Shown one piece after another: positions 11,721 through 21,695 of a stretch of DNA of 64,000 nucleotides. The notes beneath the pieces were generated by a model that was given only the letters and a program-made list of their open reading frames with translations, made no database searches and was not told the origin of the DNA. This stretch comes from Selaginella moellendorffii (taxonomy: Eukaryota; Streptophyta; Lycopodiopsida; Selaginellales; Selaginellaceae). Made by a program: the position numbers and the translations under genes. Position 1 is the stretch's first letter. Each line of letters opens with the position of its first letter. The DNA lies in contig NW_003314299.1 of assembly GCF_000143415.4 (NCBI RefSeq), positions 1,015,963-1,079,962 on the forward strand. The letters run 5' to 3'.

Positions 11721-11801
11721 CAGCAAAAAGAAAGAAAAAAAAAGGGGGAAAAAGATAAAGGCAATCAAATAATCAAAATGAGCTAAAGCAAAAGCAAAAA
11801 G

Positions 11802-11816
11802 CACAATCTGAATCAA
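11802..11816 (-). promoter_or_regulatory. primer-binding site, self-complementary type
   Basis: On the minus strand, two bases after the 5' LTR end, the sequence is TTGATTCAGATTGTG. It does not begin with TGG as a tRNA-primed site should. The same 15 bases occur in opposite orientation inside the LTR (plus strand 11909-11923), so the transcript carries a perfect 15-nt complement to its own PBS. Confidence 0.7.
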
Positions 11817-11818
11817 AT

Positions 11819-12206
11819 TGTCAGGACCCCCCAACAAAATCAAGACTGGAAAATGCAAAAGACAAAGAGAAAAACTAGTGGAAACAAAGAAGAGGCCTTA
11901 GACTGGCATTGATTCAGATTGTGGAGAAATGAAACAAGGCTAACTTATATATATTATAGGTTGATGAAGGTCCACCACTTTTGGATCGAGGACGGCCTAA
12001 ATATAGCTGAGGTCGAGGAGGCGCCACATCAATATCAGGAATGTGGCTCGAGACTCAGGAATCGTATAGGAAATTAGAGAGTCAAGAATAGGGAAGTGTC
12101 TCGAGAGTCAGGAATAGGGAAGTGTCTCAAGAATCAGGAATGTGGTCTACAGGTCAGAAATCCGGCGAGAGTCAGGAATGTGGCAAGAATTAGGGGATTC
12201 CTAACA
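11819..12206 (-). repeat. 5' LTR of the chromovirus
   Basis: 388 bp. On the minus strand it starts TGTTAGGAAT and ends GTCCTGACA. It contains two 26-bp repeat units (12077-12128), then a TATA-rich stretch at 11944-11957, and about 28 nt further the sequence CACAATCTGAATCAA, where transcription would be expected to start. Confidence 0.95.
11944..11957 (-). promoter_or_regulatory. TATA box of the chromovirus LTR
   Basis: The minus strand reads TATAATATATATAAG. About 28 nt downstream lies CACAATCTGAATCAA at 11923-11909, a plausible transcript 5' end. The left LTR keeps the same arrangement. Confidence 0.6.
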
Positions 12207-14480
12207 ATTAACACAGATGGAGTGTGCTAGATAGATGAATTGGTTTGTGAGGTAAGATCTTCCCATTCTTAATGCAATGAAAAAGTTCACACAGATTAGG
12301 TCATATTAGCAACTTCTTCAGTTGCAAAGGTTCTGAAAGATTCTCTTTTACTGCAGCTAGGCTACAATAGCTATCCTAATGCTTTTCTTCTCAAGTTCAT
12401 CCATCTAGGGTATGATCAATTAGTGGTGGTGCTACCTCTCACACTTTTGTCCTAAAACATGTGAATCCTTAGAATGGTGAGTTGAGGGAGTTTTCTTGAG
12501 TGGTGGTCATCACTGCCTAGAGTTATTATGGAACAAAGTTTAGCACGAAGGTATGGTGTGATTTGCTGGTAAGGATTCTGGGAATTCTCACTATTCACTA
12601 GTTTTTTTTTCTCACATATGCAGTTTGTCCTTTCCAAGTGCAGTGGTATGAATTTTGTCCGAAAAGAAAAATGCTGGCAATGCAATATCCATCAAACTTG
12701 GTGCTGGATAAAATACATGTATTGTCTCTTTTATTCTCTCTCTCTCCAAGTTTATATCAATTTGTTAACAATAAGAACTCCTAAGTAAAGTTCTATACAC
12801 CCACAAAAGAGATGGGAACTTCTTTACCTCTTTGAGAAGTGAAAGTAAAGACATCATCATGTCAATTGAGTAAAATGGCATCACTTAGATAACAAACTAC
12901 AAAAACAAACATGAGAAAGATTTTGAACCTAAAGATCTCTCTTTGTAAAAGCAAACACAAACATACTATGCAATTCATTTTCTTAGAAAACTCCATCAGC
13001 ACCAACAACAAGATTTTTTATCTGCCCACATTCCTACAGCAATGCCATAGCATAGAGTAGACACTTATCACATTTGTGCCTTCCTTTGCTCTGTTCAATA
13101 ACAAACAAAGATGTCCTATAATCCCATTAGTAGATAAAACATCATCTGAATTTTCCCAGGTACTATGGAAACCAAGGGTGCCTTGGACCTACAACCTGAC
13201 AAGCTAGACAGTAGAGTTTACTATTATAGATTCTTATTCTTAAATTTTATATAAATATACTTTATGGATATAGGTAGCATGGTATAGAGTTTGGTTTTAG
13301 ATCCAAGTCAAACAAAGAACAGAGATAAACATGCCCAATGAGGAGGTAAAACATATCTCAAATTGGTTTCCCACTATCCTTACTATACTTAAATTCAAAG
13401 AGTACAATAGTTGAATTTCTAGCTTTAAGAGGATACATACAAACACCTCTGTATATGCTCATCAGGTTGCTCCATGACCAAAACCAAGAGGCCACCCTAG
13501 CCAACAATAGATTATTGCAGCTCACTAGTTGTCTTGGGTTAGGTAGGTGACACTCATTAAAAATACCCTTCTCATTCATTGCATTAGGCAACTATTCATA
13601 CCAGTGTCAGTGGTTACAAAAGGGTAATATTAATGGTAATGGTAATATTTTCTCTTGATGACTCAGCATGGCTCAGATATTCCTGTGTTAATCTCATAGG
13701 ACTTTGGAAGATTCTGGTGGGATCTTGGCCGATCATTGAGAAACCCAAGAAAATTGTGCTGGAAAATATGTTCTAAAAATACCTTAATTAGCACTTTCTT
13801 GTTGTACTCAAAATAAACTTCTTGCTTAGTCCATAACAACATTGGACCACCTTCTATTCACAACATCTTAGAGCACCAAGAAAACAATGTACAGAAGGCA
13901 TTTAACATGCTTACTTAACCCCTCAATCTTGTTCATCTTAAGCATGGTTAACCTACTTGAAGAACCATACACACACACAGAGAACAAAATTCAAAAGTTC
14001 CTGAAGATGGTGGAACATAGAAAACACAAAATACATTTAGTCTACTATGATTTGAAGTTGTTATCTTTTCATGAGATCTATTTTTTTCTAATTAAAAAAT
14101 CTAGAGAAGTTAACTTTCTAAATGTTCTAAATGTATTCTCATGTTAGTCCACTAGAACTAGTAAAATTCTTGATCACCACAAAGCTTTGTAGTTCACAAA
14201 ATAGAGAACATTAGCTAATTGAGTCAGATATAAGATAAAATCAAAATTTTGCATGAACAGGTTGATCCAATCAGTTGTCTGTAAAGTTTTGGACTTACAT
14301 TAAAAGTTAAAGAAAAAAGAAATACACATTGTCTTGCTAAATTTTGCAATGTAGTTGGTGAAATGGCTTCAAGTGGGTGCCTTGAAGGTTGCATTAGTTG
14401 TTGAGACAGCCAAGTCCTTGGACCAGTCGAGGAGATTAGAGCAAACTGATTAAGAGACGTGCAAGAGTTGTGATTAAGGA
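12207..14480. other. gene-free duplicated DNA
   Basis: 12207-12760 continues the unit A flank after the chromovirus insertion and matches 21022-21595. 12960-13965 matches 241-1110 and begins unit B. I find no coding or RNA gene. 13966-14480 is AT-rich with no recognised feature. Confidence 0.65.
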
Positions 14481-14499
14481 GTGGTTACAAAGCCATTCT

Positions 14500-15056
14500 T
14501 TCTCTAGATAAATACCTCCTCTTTTGCAGAAAGGGTGGCTATGACAATGAGATGAGAAAGAGCTGCAAACTCACAGCCAACAACGCTCATGTTTGGTTTT
14601 CAGAAACTCAGTACAAGCTGCAATCAAGGAGTGTTTGGGATGTGGCGACTAGCAATCTCACAGTTCCTAAGGACTGCATCTGTGAAGGAGGTGGAGGAGC
14701 ACAGCAAGGCAGCCTTGGCATATCGTGTTACTGATGCCAAAGCAAGGAGTCTCATCAATCTGGAGCATATCATAGGGAACAAAGTTGGATTACAAGCTCA
14801 AATGGATATCTGGGTGTTTTAAATTGCTTGGCAGCAAGAAAAAACCAATGGTGGCTGTGAAGCAGAATATATGGCCATGGCTGCTGCTACAAAAGAAGGA
14901 AGCTCTTTGGGCTGGAAGGCTTGTTGAGGACCTAAGAGTGACACAGCAAGCACCGACTCAACTTCTCAGCGACAACACAGCTTGTGTCCAGGTAACCCAC
15001 AATCCAGTTCTCTACGGGACAACTAAGCACATTGTGAGTCGGGATCACAATGCAAG
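14500..15056 (+). mobile_element. Ty1/copia remnant (possible gag piece and RNase H)
   Basis: At about 14830-15045 the plus strand encodes pieces of a copia RNase H: EAEYMAMAAATKE in one frame, then EALWAGRLVEDL, QQAPTQLLSDNTACVQV and NPVLYGTTKHI in another. At about 14560-14800 a text with VWDVATSNLTVPKD and ALAYRVTDAKARSLI resembles a copia gag N-terminal core, less surely. Frames are broken and no LTRs are attached, so it is a dead fragment. Confidence 0.65.
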
Positions 15057-15059
15057 TGG

Positions 15060-15211
15060 TCTGAACTGCAATGCCATCTCTGGCGAGCTTCCTACGTTGG
15101 GGTTTTGCAACCTTACTCCAAGGAGAGATCCTGAGTTTATCAAACTTGCAAGTCCTTGATCTGTCCAGGGACAGCTTGAGTGGCACGATTCCCTGGGTGG
15201 ATCTTTCATGA
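15060..15211 (+). pseudogene. leucine-rich-repeat fragment
   Basis: The plus strand shows two LRR-like pieces: NCNAISGELPTL, then after a frame change LQGEILSLSNLQVLDLSRDSL followed by SGTIPW and a stop at 15209-15211. The pattern LxxLxxLDLSxNxLSGxIP is that of plant receptor-like kinase ectodomains. Only about one and a half repeats remain. It is fused directly to the copia RNase H remnant, which may have captured or landed in it. Confidence 0.55.
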
Positions 15212-15264
15212 GTGTTTGATCAGCTCAATGTAAATTTATCTTGGCATTTTACCAGCTCTCCTTT

Positions 15265-16980
15265 GCTCTACACTGAATTGTTAGAGAGGAGAACGTATGG
15301 CGATGAGTTACAAGGATCAAGCTTGAGAACCGACGTTCCAGCTCGTCCTCCTCGTGATCTATCCTTGTGGCTGCTACACGCTGATAACAGCGTCATCCAC
15401 GCCACATCGTTGGGCTCCACGGGCATGGCGTAGATCAGCTCCTCGGCATCCCGCGCCCAGATCGCCCGAGAAGATTGATCATGCAGATGAAGTGCAGCAG
15501 CAATGGAGCGCAATCGAAATCACCCATCATCCACGCGAGGTATTTGATCGCCATCTCCAGCGACCCAGCGTGGCTGGATCCAAACAGCACGCACTGGAAC
15601 GTAATATGATCCACGCGCGCGCCATCTTGGATCATGACAGCAAACAGATCGAATGCCTCGACTGGATGCCCGTTCTGGGCATATGCTGCAATCATCGCGT
15701 TCCACGAGACACCACTGGGATTGGTGATCCGATCGAAGAGCGATCGTGAGCGATGGAGCTGGCTGCACTTGGCATACATGCGGAGCAGCGCAGTAGTCAC
15801 GACGACGCTCGCGAATTCCAGCCCATTGGCGGAGAGATCGTCGTGGATGCTCTTTCCCGCGCTGGGCGACGCGAGGGTGGAGCACGAATCAAGCGCGCAA
15901 ACGTATGTGATCTCGTCCGGGTGAACGCCCTCGAGATCCATGAGCCAGAAGAGCTTGAGCGCGGACCCTGGATCGCCGGGCTGGAACGTGCATCGCGTTC
16001 CACGCCGCGAGATCCTCGTCCTGCATCTCATCGAAGATGAGGCACGCGCGATCGATCTGCCCGCTCTGCGCCAGCGCCGCGATCATCGGCGTCCACGAGA
16101 TCACGTCCCTGGCTCATTACCCAGAAGAAACGCTCCATCGCCTGTTGCGCGCGCACGCCGCCACGATCGCGTTCCAGGCCGTCATGTCCCTCTGCGCCAT
16201 CGCCGTGAAGATCGCCATCAGATCGCCGGCCTTGCTGTACATGTCGAGGAGCGTGGTGGCCAGCACGGGATCGTCTAGCGATGATCCCTCGAGAGCACTG
16301 TGATGGATCAGCTTACCAGTAGCAAGATCGCCGCTGGTAGCGCAGGCGCTAAGGATCCCCACGAATGTGATCCCGTCCGGCCTCGCACCCTGGAGATCCA
16401 TGCGCTTGAAGAGATCGATGGCATTACGCATTTGCCCATGCCCTGCATTTGCTGCAATCAAAGCGTTCCAAGACGCCACATCATTCTCAGGAGAATAGAG
16501 GAACAGATCTTCTGCTAGAAGAATCATACCATTCTCTGCGCATGCGATGATCAAAAGATAGTGTATGACACGACGCTTGCTCCGGGGATCCTCGCAAGAA
16601 CAGATCTACCATACAGAAAATCCCCGCCTTGGGCAGTTGCTGTGAGGAGGATTGTTCCATGAGATAAGATCTCTTTTGGGCATTTTGGCGAAGAGATCTC
16701 TCGCGCAGGCCGGTCTCCCCGTAAGCCTGGAGCATCGCATTTAAGGAAACGATCGTCCAGTCGGGGATCTTCGCGAAGCAATGCTCCGCGAGCTCGCACT
16801 GGCGCCGCGCTGCTCCATGTCATCGAAGAGGCCCTCGAATCCTCGAAGCTCCCAGCCTGCGCACACGCCGCCAGGACGATCGTCCACAAGAAGATGTTCG
16901 TGGAGGGCATCCAGGCGAAGATCTCCTTGGCAGTGGCGAGATCGCCACTCTCAGCGAAAGCCTGCGCGATCGAGTTCCAT
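15265..16980 (-). pseudogene. PPR protein pseudogene (unit B)
   Basis: This is a longer relative of the relic at 1130-2153. Reading down the minus strand: MPSTNIFLWTIVLAACAQAG, GHGQMRNAIDLFKRMDLQG, ARPDGITFVGILSACATSGD, ISWTPMIAALAQSGQID, GVHPDEITYVCALDSCSTLA, VSWNAMIAAYAQNGHPVEAF, and near the end VEPNDVAWMTLLSACSSHKD and LDPCNSSPYVLLSN, an E-type C-terminus. The motifs are spread over at least four frame segments (breaks near 15440-15510, 16030, 16130-16200 and 16550-16900). The 5' end is missing and joined to a PTR transporter fragment. A frame-tolerant gene caller could join pieces as introns, but the breaks fall inside repeats, so I call it a pseudogene. Confidence 0.8.
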
Positions 16981-17046
16981 GGGTGTTCGCATATGCCGGG
17001 AGGACCGAGTTCTTCAACGAGGAGTCCCCCGAGGCAGTGCGGAGAT
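16981..17046 (+). pseudogene. PTR transporter fragment (unit B)
   Basis: About 66 bp encode the AYAGRTEFFNEESPEAV stretch of the transporter. It has the same head-to-head junction with the PPR relic as in unit A, so the fusion came before the A/B duplication. Confidence 0.7.
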
Positions 17047-17285
17047 TTCTTTGCCCTTATTTGTTTGCACAGAAATTCTCGCTGATGTGCAATCGCAAAA
17101 GCTTTTTTCGCTTTTCATCTCTTTGATTTTACATTCCCTCGATTTTGCAGAAGAATGCATTCGAATGGGAATACGAAGGAATACACCACTCCCCGGATGC
17201 CATTCGAATTACACAGAGCACTGCCAGATTAGATTTGAAACTTTACCATCGTCCCTTCATCTCCATCGACTGTTTGTCTGAGTAC
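17047..17285 (+). pseudogene. gamma-glutamyl hydrolase fragment (unit B)
   Basis: It holds the end of GGH intron 1 and the first bases of exon 2 (to about 17087), jumps to intron 6, then has exon 7 (KNAFEWEYEG, HSPDAIRITQ) at about 17152-17222 and a damaged exon 8 piece to about 17300. Most of the gene, including the catalytic cysteine exon, is missing. Confidence 0.75.
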
Positions 17286-17480
17286 CGAGTCAAGCCACTT
17301 GGGAAGACTCCGTGGTCGTCTAACCCAGACGACCCAACTGCGCCACAATAGACCATGCACCCGTCGACTCCACTGGCCGCGAAAAAAAGAAATTTCATGA
17401 TCAAATACGATACCATTGCTGAGATTTGAACCCTTGCCCGGCAGCACAGAAGGAAGACGTCGACTTAGACACGGCACTGA
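17286..17480 (-). repeat. tRNA-like / SINE-like repeat
   Basis: On the minus strand there is a pol III B-box-like GGTTCAAATCTC near 17430 followed by GTATCGTATTTGATCATGAA, and further on an A-box-like TGGCGCAGTTGGG. On the plus strand TCCGTGGTCGTCTA resembles the 5' end of tRNA-Glu. The same block occurs in unit D at about 30690-30860 in opposite orientation. Confidence 0.4.
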
Positions 17481-17798
17481 GGACAGCTGCTTTTACTACA
17501 GGACTAAGCCCACGGGACGCGGAAGAATTTTGTTAACTATTGTCATGAGAGGGTAGAATGCTTAGTTTTTGTATTAAAGACATTAAAGAATGTATATACA
17601 CATTTCATTGAATCCTTGCGGCAAAACAGCGACAGAGTGGAGTTGATAAAATTTTCCCTCTATATATTTTATACTAGGGTGGGTGCCAACTCTAATCTTT
17701 GAGCCTCACAGTGAACGTGCAAAACATGTACACAAGATCCTTGTCATGATCGAGCCTTGGTGGTTATGGATCACAACCAAGCAGGCTTTGCATCCCAT
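17481..17798. other. upstream region of BAHD copy B with a possible copia LTR scrap
   Basis: 17545-17610 (GAGAGGGTAGAATGC, TTTTTGTATTAAAG, GAATGTATATACACATTT) resembles 62909-62980, near a copia-type purine tract, and may be an LTR remnant. Nothing else is recognised before the TATA box. Confidence 0.4.
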
Positions 17799-17808
17799 TA
17801 TATATATT
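17799..17808 (+). promoter_or_regulatory. TATA box of BAHD copy B
   Basis: TATATATATT lies about 35-40 nt before the ATG at 17841. Comparable TATATA stretches lie at the same place before copy C (minus strand, about 25058-25071) and copy D (minus strand, about 30489-30500). Confidence 0.5.
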
Positions 17809-17840
17809 ATTAGGTTGTACATATGTTTCTCTCATCAACA

Positions 17841-19257
17841 ATGGCCAGTGTTGTGACCGTGTTGGGGTCTTGGACTGTCAAGCCCGAAACTCCGACTCCA
17901 CAACCCCGGACTCACAAGCTCTCCAATCTCGACTTCCACATCTCCTTTGAGAATTACACCAAGCAAGTCTACTATTTCCCGCCATCTAGCAGGGATGATC
18001 TTGTCGCGAGCTTGAGAACTTCGCTGTCCGGAGTGCTTGTCCCGTTTTATGTCTTGGCAGGGCGGGTGCGCAGGGCGGAAGATGGTCACAAGCTGGAGGT
18101 GGATTGCAACGACGCTGGCGTCTCGTTTGTGGAGGCGAGTGCCCCCGATGCCAGCTTCAGCGATTGGAAAAACATGGCGTTTTGCTCCATCGAGCAGCAT
18201 CTCAATCCTTCGGAAGTGGCCATTACGGATCCAGACACTGCTCCGATCTTCAAAGTTCAGGCAGGTTTCTTGATATCGCAGTTAATTCTTCAATATTTCA
18301 TGGAATTCCTGAATCTAGGTGACGAAGTTCAAGTGTGGTGGGATCGCATTAGGGATCTTAACGGCCGAAGTGGTGCTGGATGGATCCTCATTCTTTGCGT
18401 TTGTGAATGCTTGGTCCGAAATCCACCGAGGCCTGCCGCTTTCGAGGCCTCCGGTATTTGCCTCTAACATTTTCCAGGCCAGGCAGCCCCCAGCGATCAT
18501 TCTGCCAGTCCGCGACTACTACTCCTCTCCGATCTATAACACTCACTCGGCCAAAGCAACCGACGTAACATCCGAGTACGCAGTGAAGATGTTTGAGATG
18601 GATCCTGACCAAGTCGACGATCTTATCCGTGACGTTCACAGTGGTCCGTACAGCTATGGCCGCCCTCCAACCTCGTTCGAGGCAACGAGCGCCATGATCT
18701 GGAAAGCTATCACCGAGGCCAGAGATCTCCAAGACTCGATCATCACAAGCTACGTCTATGCGATCTCTCTCAAGGGCAAGAACCGCTGGAACCCCCCAGT
18801 CCCAGCCTCGTACATTGGCAACAGCATCCACTCGCCATGCCTCACTGCCAAGGCCGGGGACATCAAATCCCGCCATCTCTCCTACGCTGCGAGGCTCTTC
18901 CACGAGGATATCCTAAGCACCACTCAAGAACACATGCAATCCGCCATCGATTGGATGGAGATGGAGCTGGGCAGAGGAAGGAAGATCAATCTAAATGGTG
19001 ATTTTGTGTCGGGGACTGGGATCTACAGCACGAGCTTGCACAGTTTCCCTGTGTACAGCGTTGATTTTGGATGGGGAAAGACTGTACACTACTCTCTGGT
19101 AATGCAGCCGCCGTGGTATGGGAACGGTGTCACGGTGATTCTCCCCAGCCCGAGAGGAGGAAGGCACCGGCGGCTGCTCATCTCGCTACCTGCAATCCAT
19201 ATGAAGAAGCTCGTGAACCATGAATTCTTCCGCAAGTATACTACTCTGGGATCGTAG
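17841..19257 (+). CDS. BAHD-family acyltransferase (copy B), HxxxD replaced by ExxxD
   Basis: Two exons, 17841-18260 and 18319-19257, give 452 residues, the usual BAHD length. BAHD enzymes use acyl-CoA to acylate alcohols or amines in the cytosol, often in phenylpropanoid or surface-polymer metabolism. Visible are [32 protein letters not shown] and DFGWG (389-393). The catalytic HxxxD box reads EVVLDG: Glu157 stands where the general-base His should be and Asp161 is kept. The 58-nt intron starts with GC (CAG then GCAGGT) and ends with AG; no GT donor keeps the frame. I chose the ATG at 17841 because it starts MASVVTVLG as in copies C and D; an ATG at 17823 is in frame. The substrate cannot be told. 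It is near identical to copy D. Confidence 0.9.
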
Positions 19258-21695
19258 GAAAGATCACTGGTTCATATCTATGGGGTTTGAGAATTGGTGT
19301 TGGTAATTTATTTATTTGTAACCTTATGCAACGAACCAATCAAATATTACTGCAACTGTCGGATCTTTGGACCGGGGCCGGGAGTGAAGTCTTTTGCTTT
19401 TGGCCAATAGGACCATTTAGCAAGAGAAGAAAAAATTGCAACATGTATCTTGGGGTAAATATAGTGTTTTTACGGTGATGAGCTGGGGGAGCAACAGCTC
19501 TCACATGGCAGCTCAAGGGCAATTGCCTGTGAATTATATTAGCCAAAGACATAATTGGCACGATTTTTTATGTTTGCGAATCTCAATAACGTTTGCAGTC
19601 TTTCTCATGCTCAAGTTTTTGCCTTTGAGACTTCTTTAGATCAGTGCCAATTGATATTTATGGTTGCCACATGAAACCCTTATGAAATGAATTCTTGGGT
19701 ACTATCAATTACTTGTGCTATTGAGCATGAACTGGACCAAGAACTTGCCTCCCACAGAATTTGCAAAATGTGTGTATTGGTAAGGTAATTAATTTTTTTT
19801 TATCTTTGTGTTAAATTGTGGAATGAGGGTGGCTTTTCTCTGAGCTGTGGCAAATAGGTCGCCCATGACAATGTGTATGTGTTGGATATGTCCAATACGT
19901 TGCACTACACCACGCACTCTCAGCTTTCCATTTTGCAAAATTTTTCACATTTTGTTTCTTTGGCATAAGTTTAATTTTTTACAAAAGTAATATTAAAAAC
20001 TACAAAGTATTTGGTTCATCTTTTTGGTTTGCTTAAGTAAACCTGTGGTAGTGGATATACCTAGAATATATTTGGATATTTTAGGATATTCTACCATCTA
20101 ATGGTTATTTTTCATTTAGATTAATCTTGTATTTATAATTTATAACCATTTATAAACTTTATTAAACCCTTTCTAGTATATTCTTTTTTATTCTACCATC
20201 TAATGGTTGATATGCAATAAGATTAATCGTGTGTTTATAAATTACAAACATGTTTATAATTATAATTTTATTTGATCAATTGGATTAATAAGTAGGAATA
20301 ACACTACTACATGCAACATATAGCAAATTATTTTGATTTTCCTTAGAAAAAAAGGTTTTTTGGATTGTTATACCTTTATCCCTTTTTATATGAATAATCT
20401 TACTTTAATACCAAAAAGGTATTTACTCATTTAAGTTATGTGATGCATAGAATATTTTTAATTTTTATACATTTTTATTTATCCACCCTTTGGTGGGTCC
20501 ACAATATGATTTCTCAACCTCCCTATTTTGAGTTCATGCTAGGTTTAGAAGAGTGTTGGTACCTATGGTTTTGAGAAAAATGGTTTGGAAATACCAGCAC
20601 ATCTTAGCTTGCAAGAATAGACAAAAACGCTATATGTGTGGTTTGTTTCTCTATGACCTAATCAACATTTCATCTTGCAACAGCAATTGTTTGAGATCCA
20701 GGAGTCTAGGAGGCTCCCCCAACTCTCAAATCACATGTTTGGACCAACTTTGGTTTCCATGGTTTTTGGAAAAATTAGGATGATCATTTGCTTGTCAATA
20801 AGTGCATGATTGTTTTTAGGTTGTTGTGGTTGCTCTAGAACACACACACACAAGCCCATCATCTACAAGGAGGATCACAACATCTTTATTTGTTATTGGA
20901 CAAAGCAAGGTAAGACACAAATGTGGCAAATGTTTGCTCTCATATATAGGTCTATGTTTGTATGAACAATGAGAGTGAGCAAGAATGTAATAGTCAAAGA
21001 TCTTGCAGTTTCAAGACATCAATGTAGATGAAGTGTGCTAGGTAGATGAATTGGTTTGTGAGGTAAGATCTCCTTGTCTTGATGCAATGAAAGAGTTCGC
21101 ACAGATTGGGTCATGTTGGCAGCTCCTTCAGTTGCAAAGGTTTCTACCTCTTGAGCAGGAGAAAAAAAAAATTTAGTTCCAAGAGATTCTCTTTTATTGC
21201 AGCTGGGTTGCAACAGCTATCCTAATGCTTTTCTTCTCAGGTTCATCCATCCAGGGCATGATCAATTAGTGGTGGTGCTGCCTCTCATGTTTGTCCTGTT
21301 AAACATGTGAATTTTTGGAATGGGGTTTTCTTGAGTGGTCATCACTGCCTAGGGTTTTTATGGGACAAAGTTAACATGAAGGTAGGGTGTGATTTCTTGG
21401 TAAGGATTCTGGGAATTCTCATTTCTCACTAGTTTTTTTCTCTCACATATGTAATTTGTCCTTTCTAGATGCAACAGCATGTAGTTTCTCAGAAAATAAA
21501 ATGCTGGCATTGCAATATCCATCAAACTTGGTGCTGGATAAATACATGTATTATCTCTTTTATTTTATCTCTCTCCAAGTTTATATTAATTTGTTATGTA
21601 GGCAGTCTATATAGCAAATGCTCAAGTTGGAAGTCTAGAGAGACTATTACCCCAAAATCTATAAAGTGAAGCTCCAAAAGTATATATAGAGTAGG
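19258..21695. repeat. BAHD downstream flank (unit B), no gene
   Basis: 19260-19660 matches the flanks after copies A and C. 19700-21600 matches 5560-6550 plus 12207-12760, the unit A flank now split by the chromovirus. The unoccupied insertion site is at about 21012-21030. 20030-20340 is AT-rich DNA lacking from unit A. No gene is supported. Confidence 0.7.

Larger units (their letters stand above)
6551..12206 (-). mobile_element. Ty3/gypsy chromovirus, complete with LTRs and target duplication
   Basis: A 5656-bp LTR retrotransposon on the minus strand. LTRs lie at 6551-6990 and 11819-12206; both start TG and end CA on the plus strand. The 5-bp direct repeat ATTAA flanks it at 6546-6550 and 12207-12211. 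Reading on the minus strand the order is 5' LTR, primer-binding site, gag with a CCHC knuckle, protease, reverse transcriptase, RNase H, integrase and chromodomain, purine tract, 3' LTR. This order and the chromodomain define a chromovirus. Several stop codons, frameshifts and a changed catalytic Asp show it is no longer autonomous. The two LTRs differ by point changes and by two 26-bp repeat units, so it is not very recent. Confidence 0.95.

Noticed and set aside
18388-18903. 171-residue antisense open frame inside BAHD copy B, repeated at 23967-24482 and 29397-29912
   Set aside because: It recurs only because the BAHD copies are nearly identical; the sense strand has all family motifs, and the antisense product has no recognisable domain.
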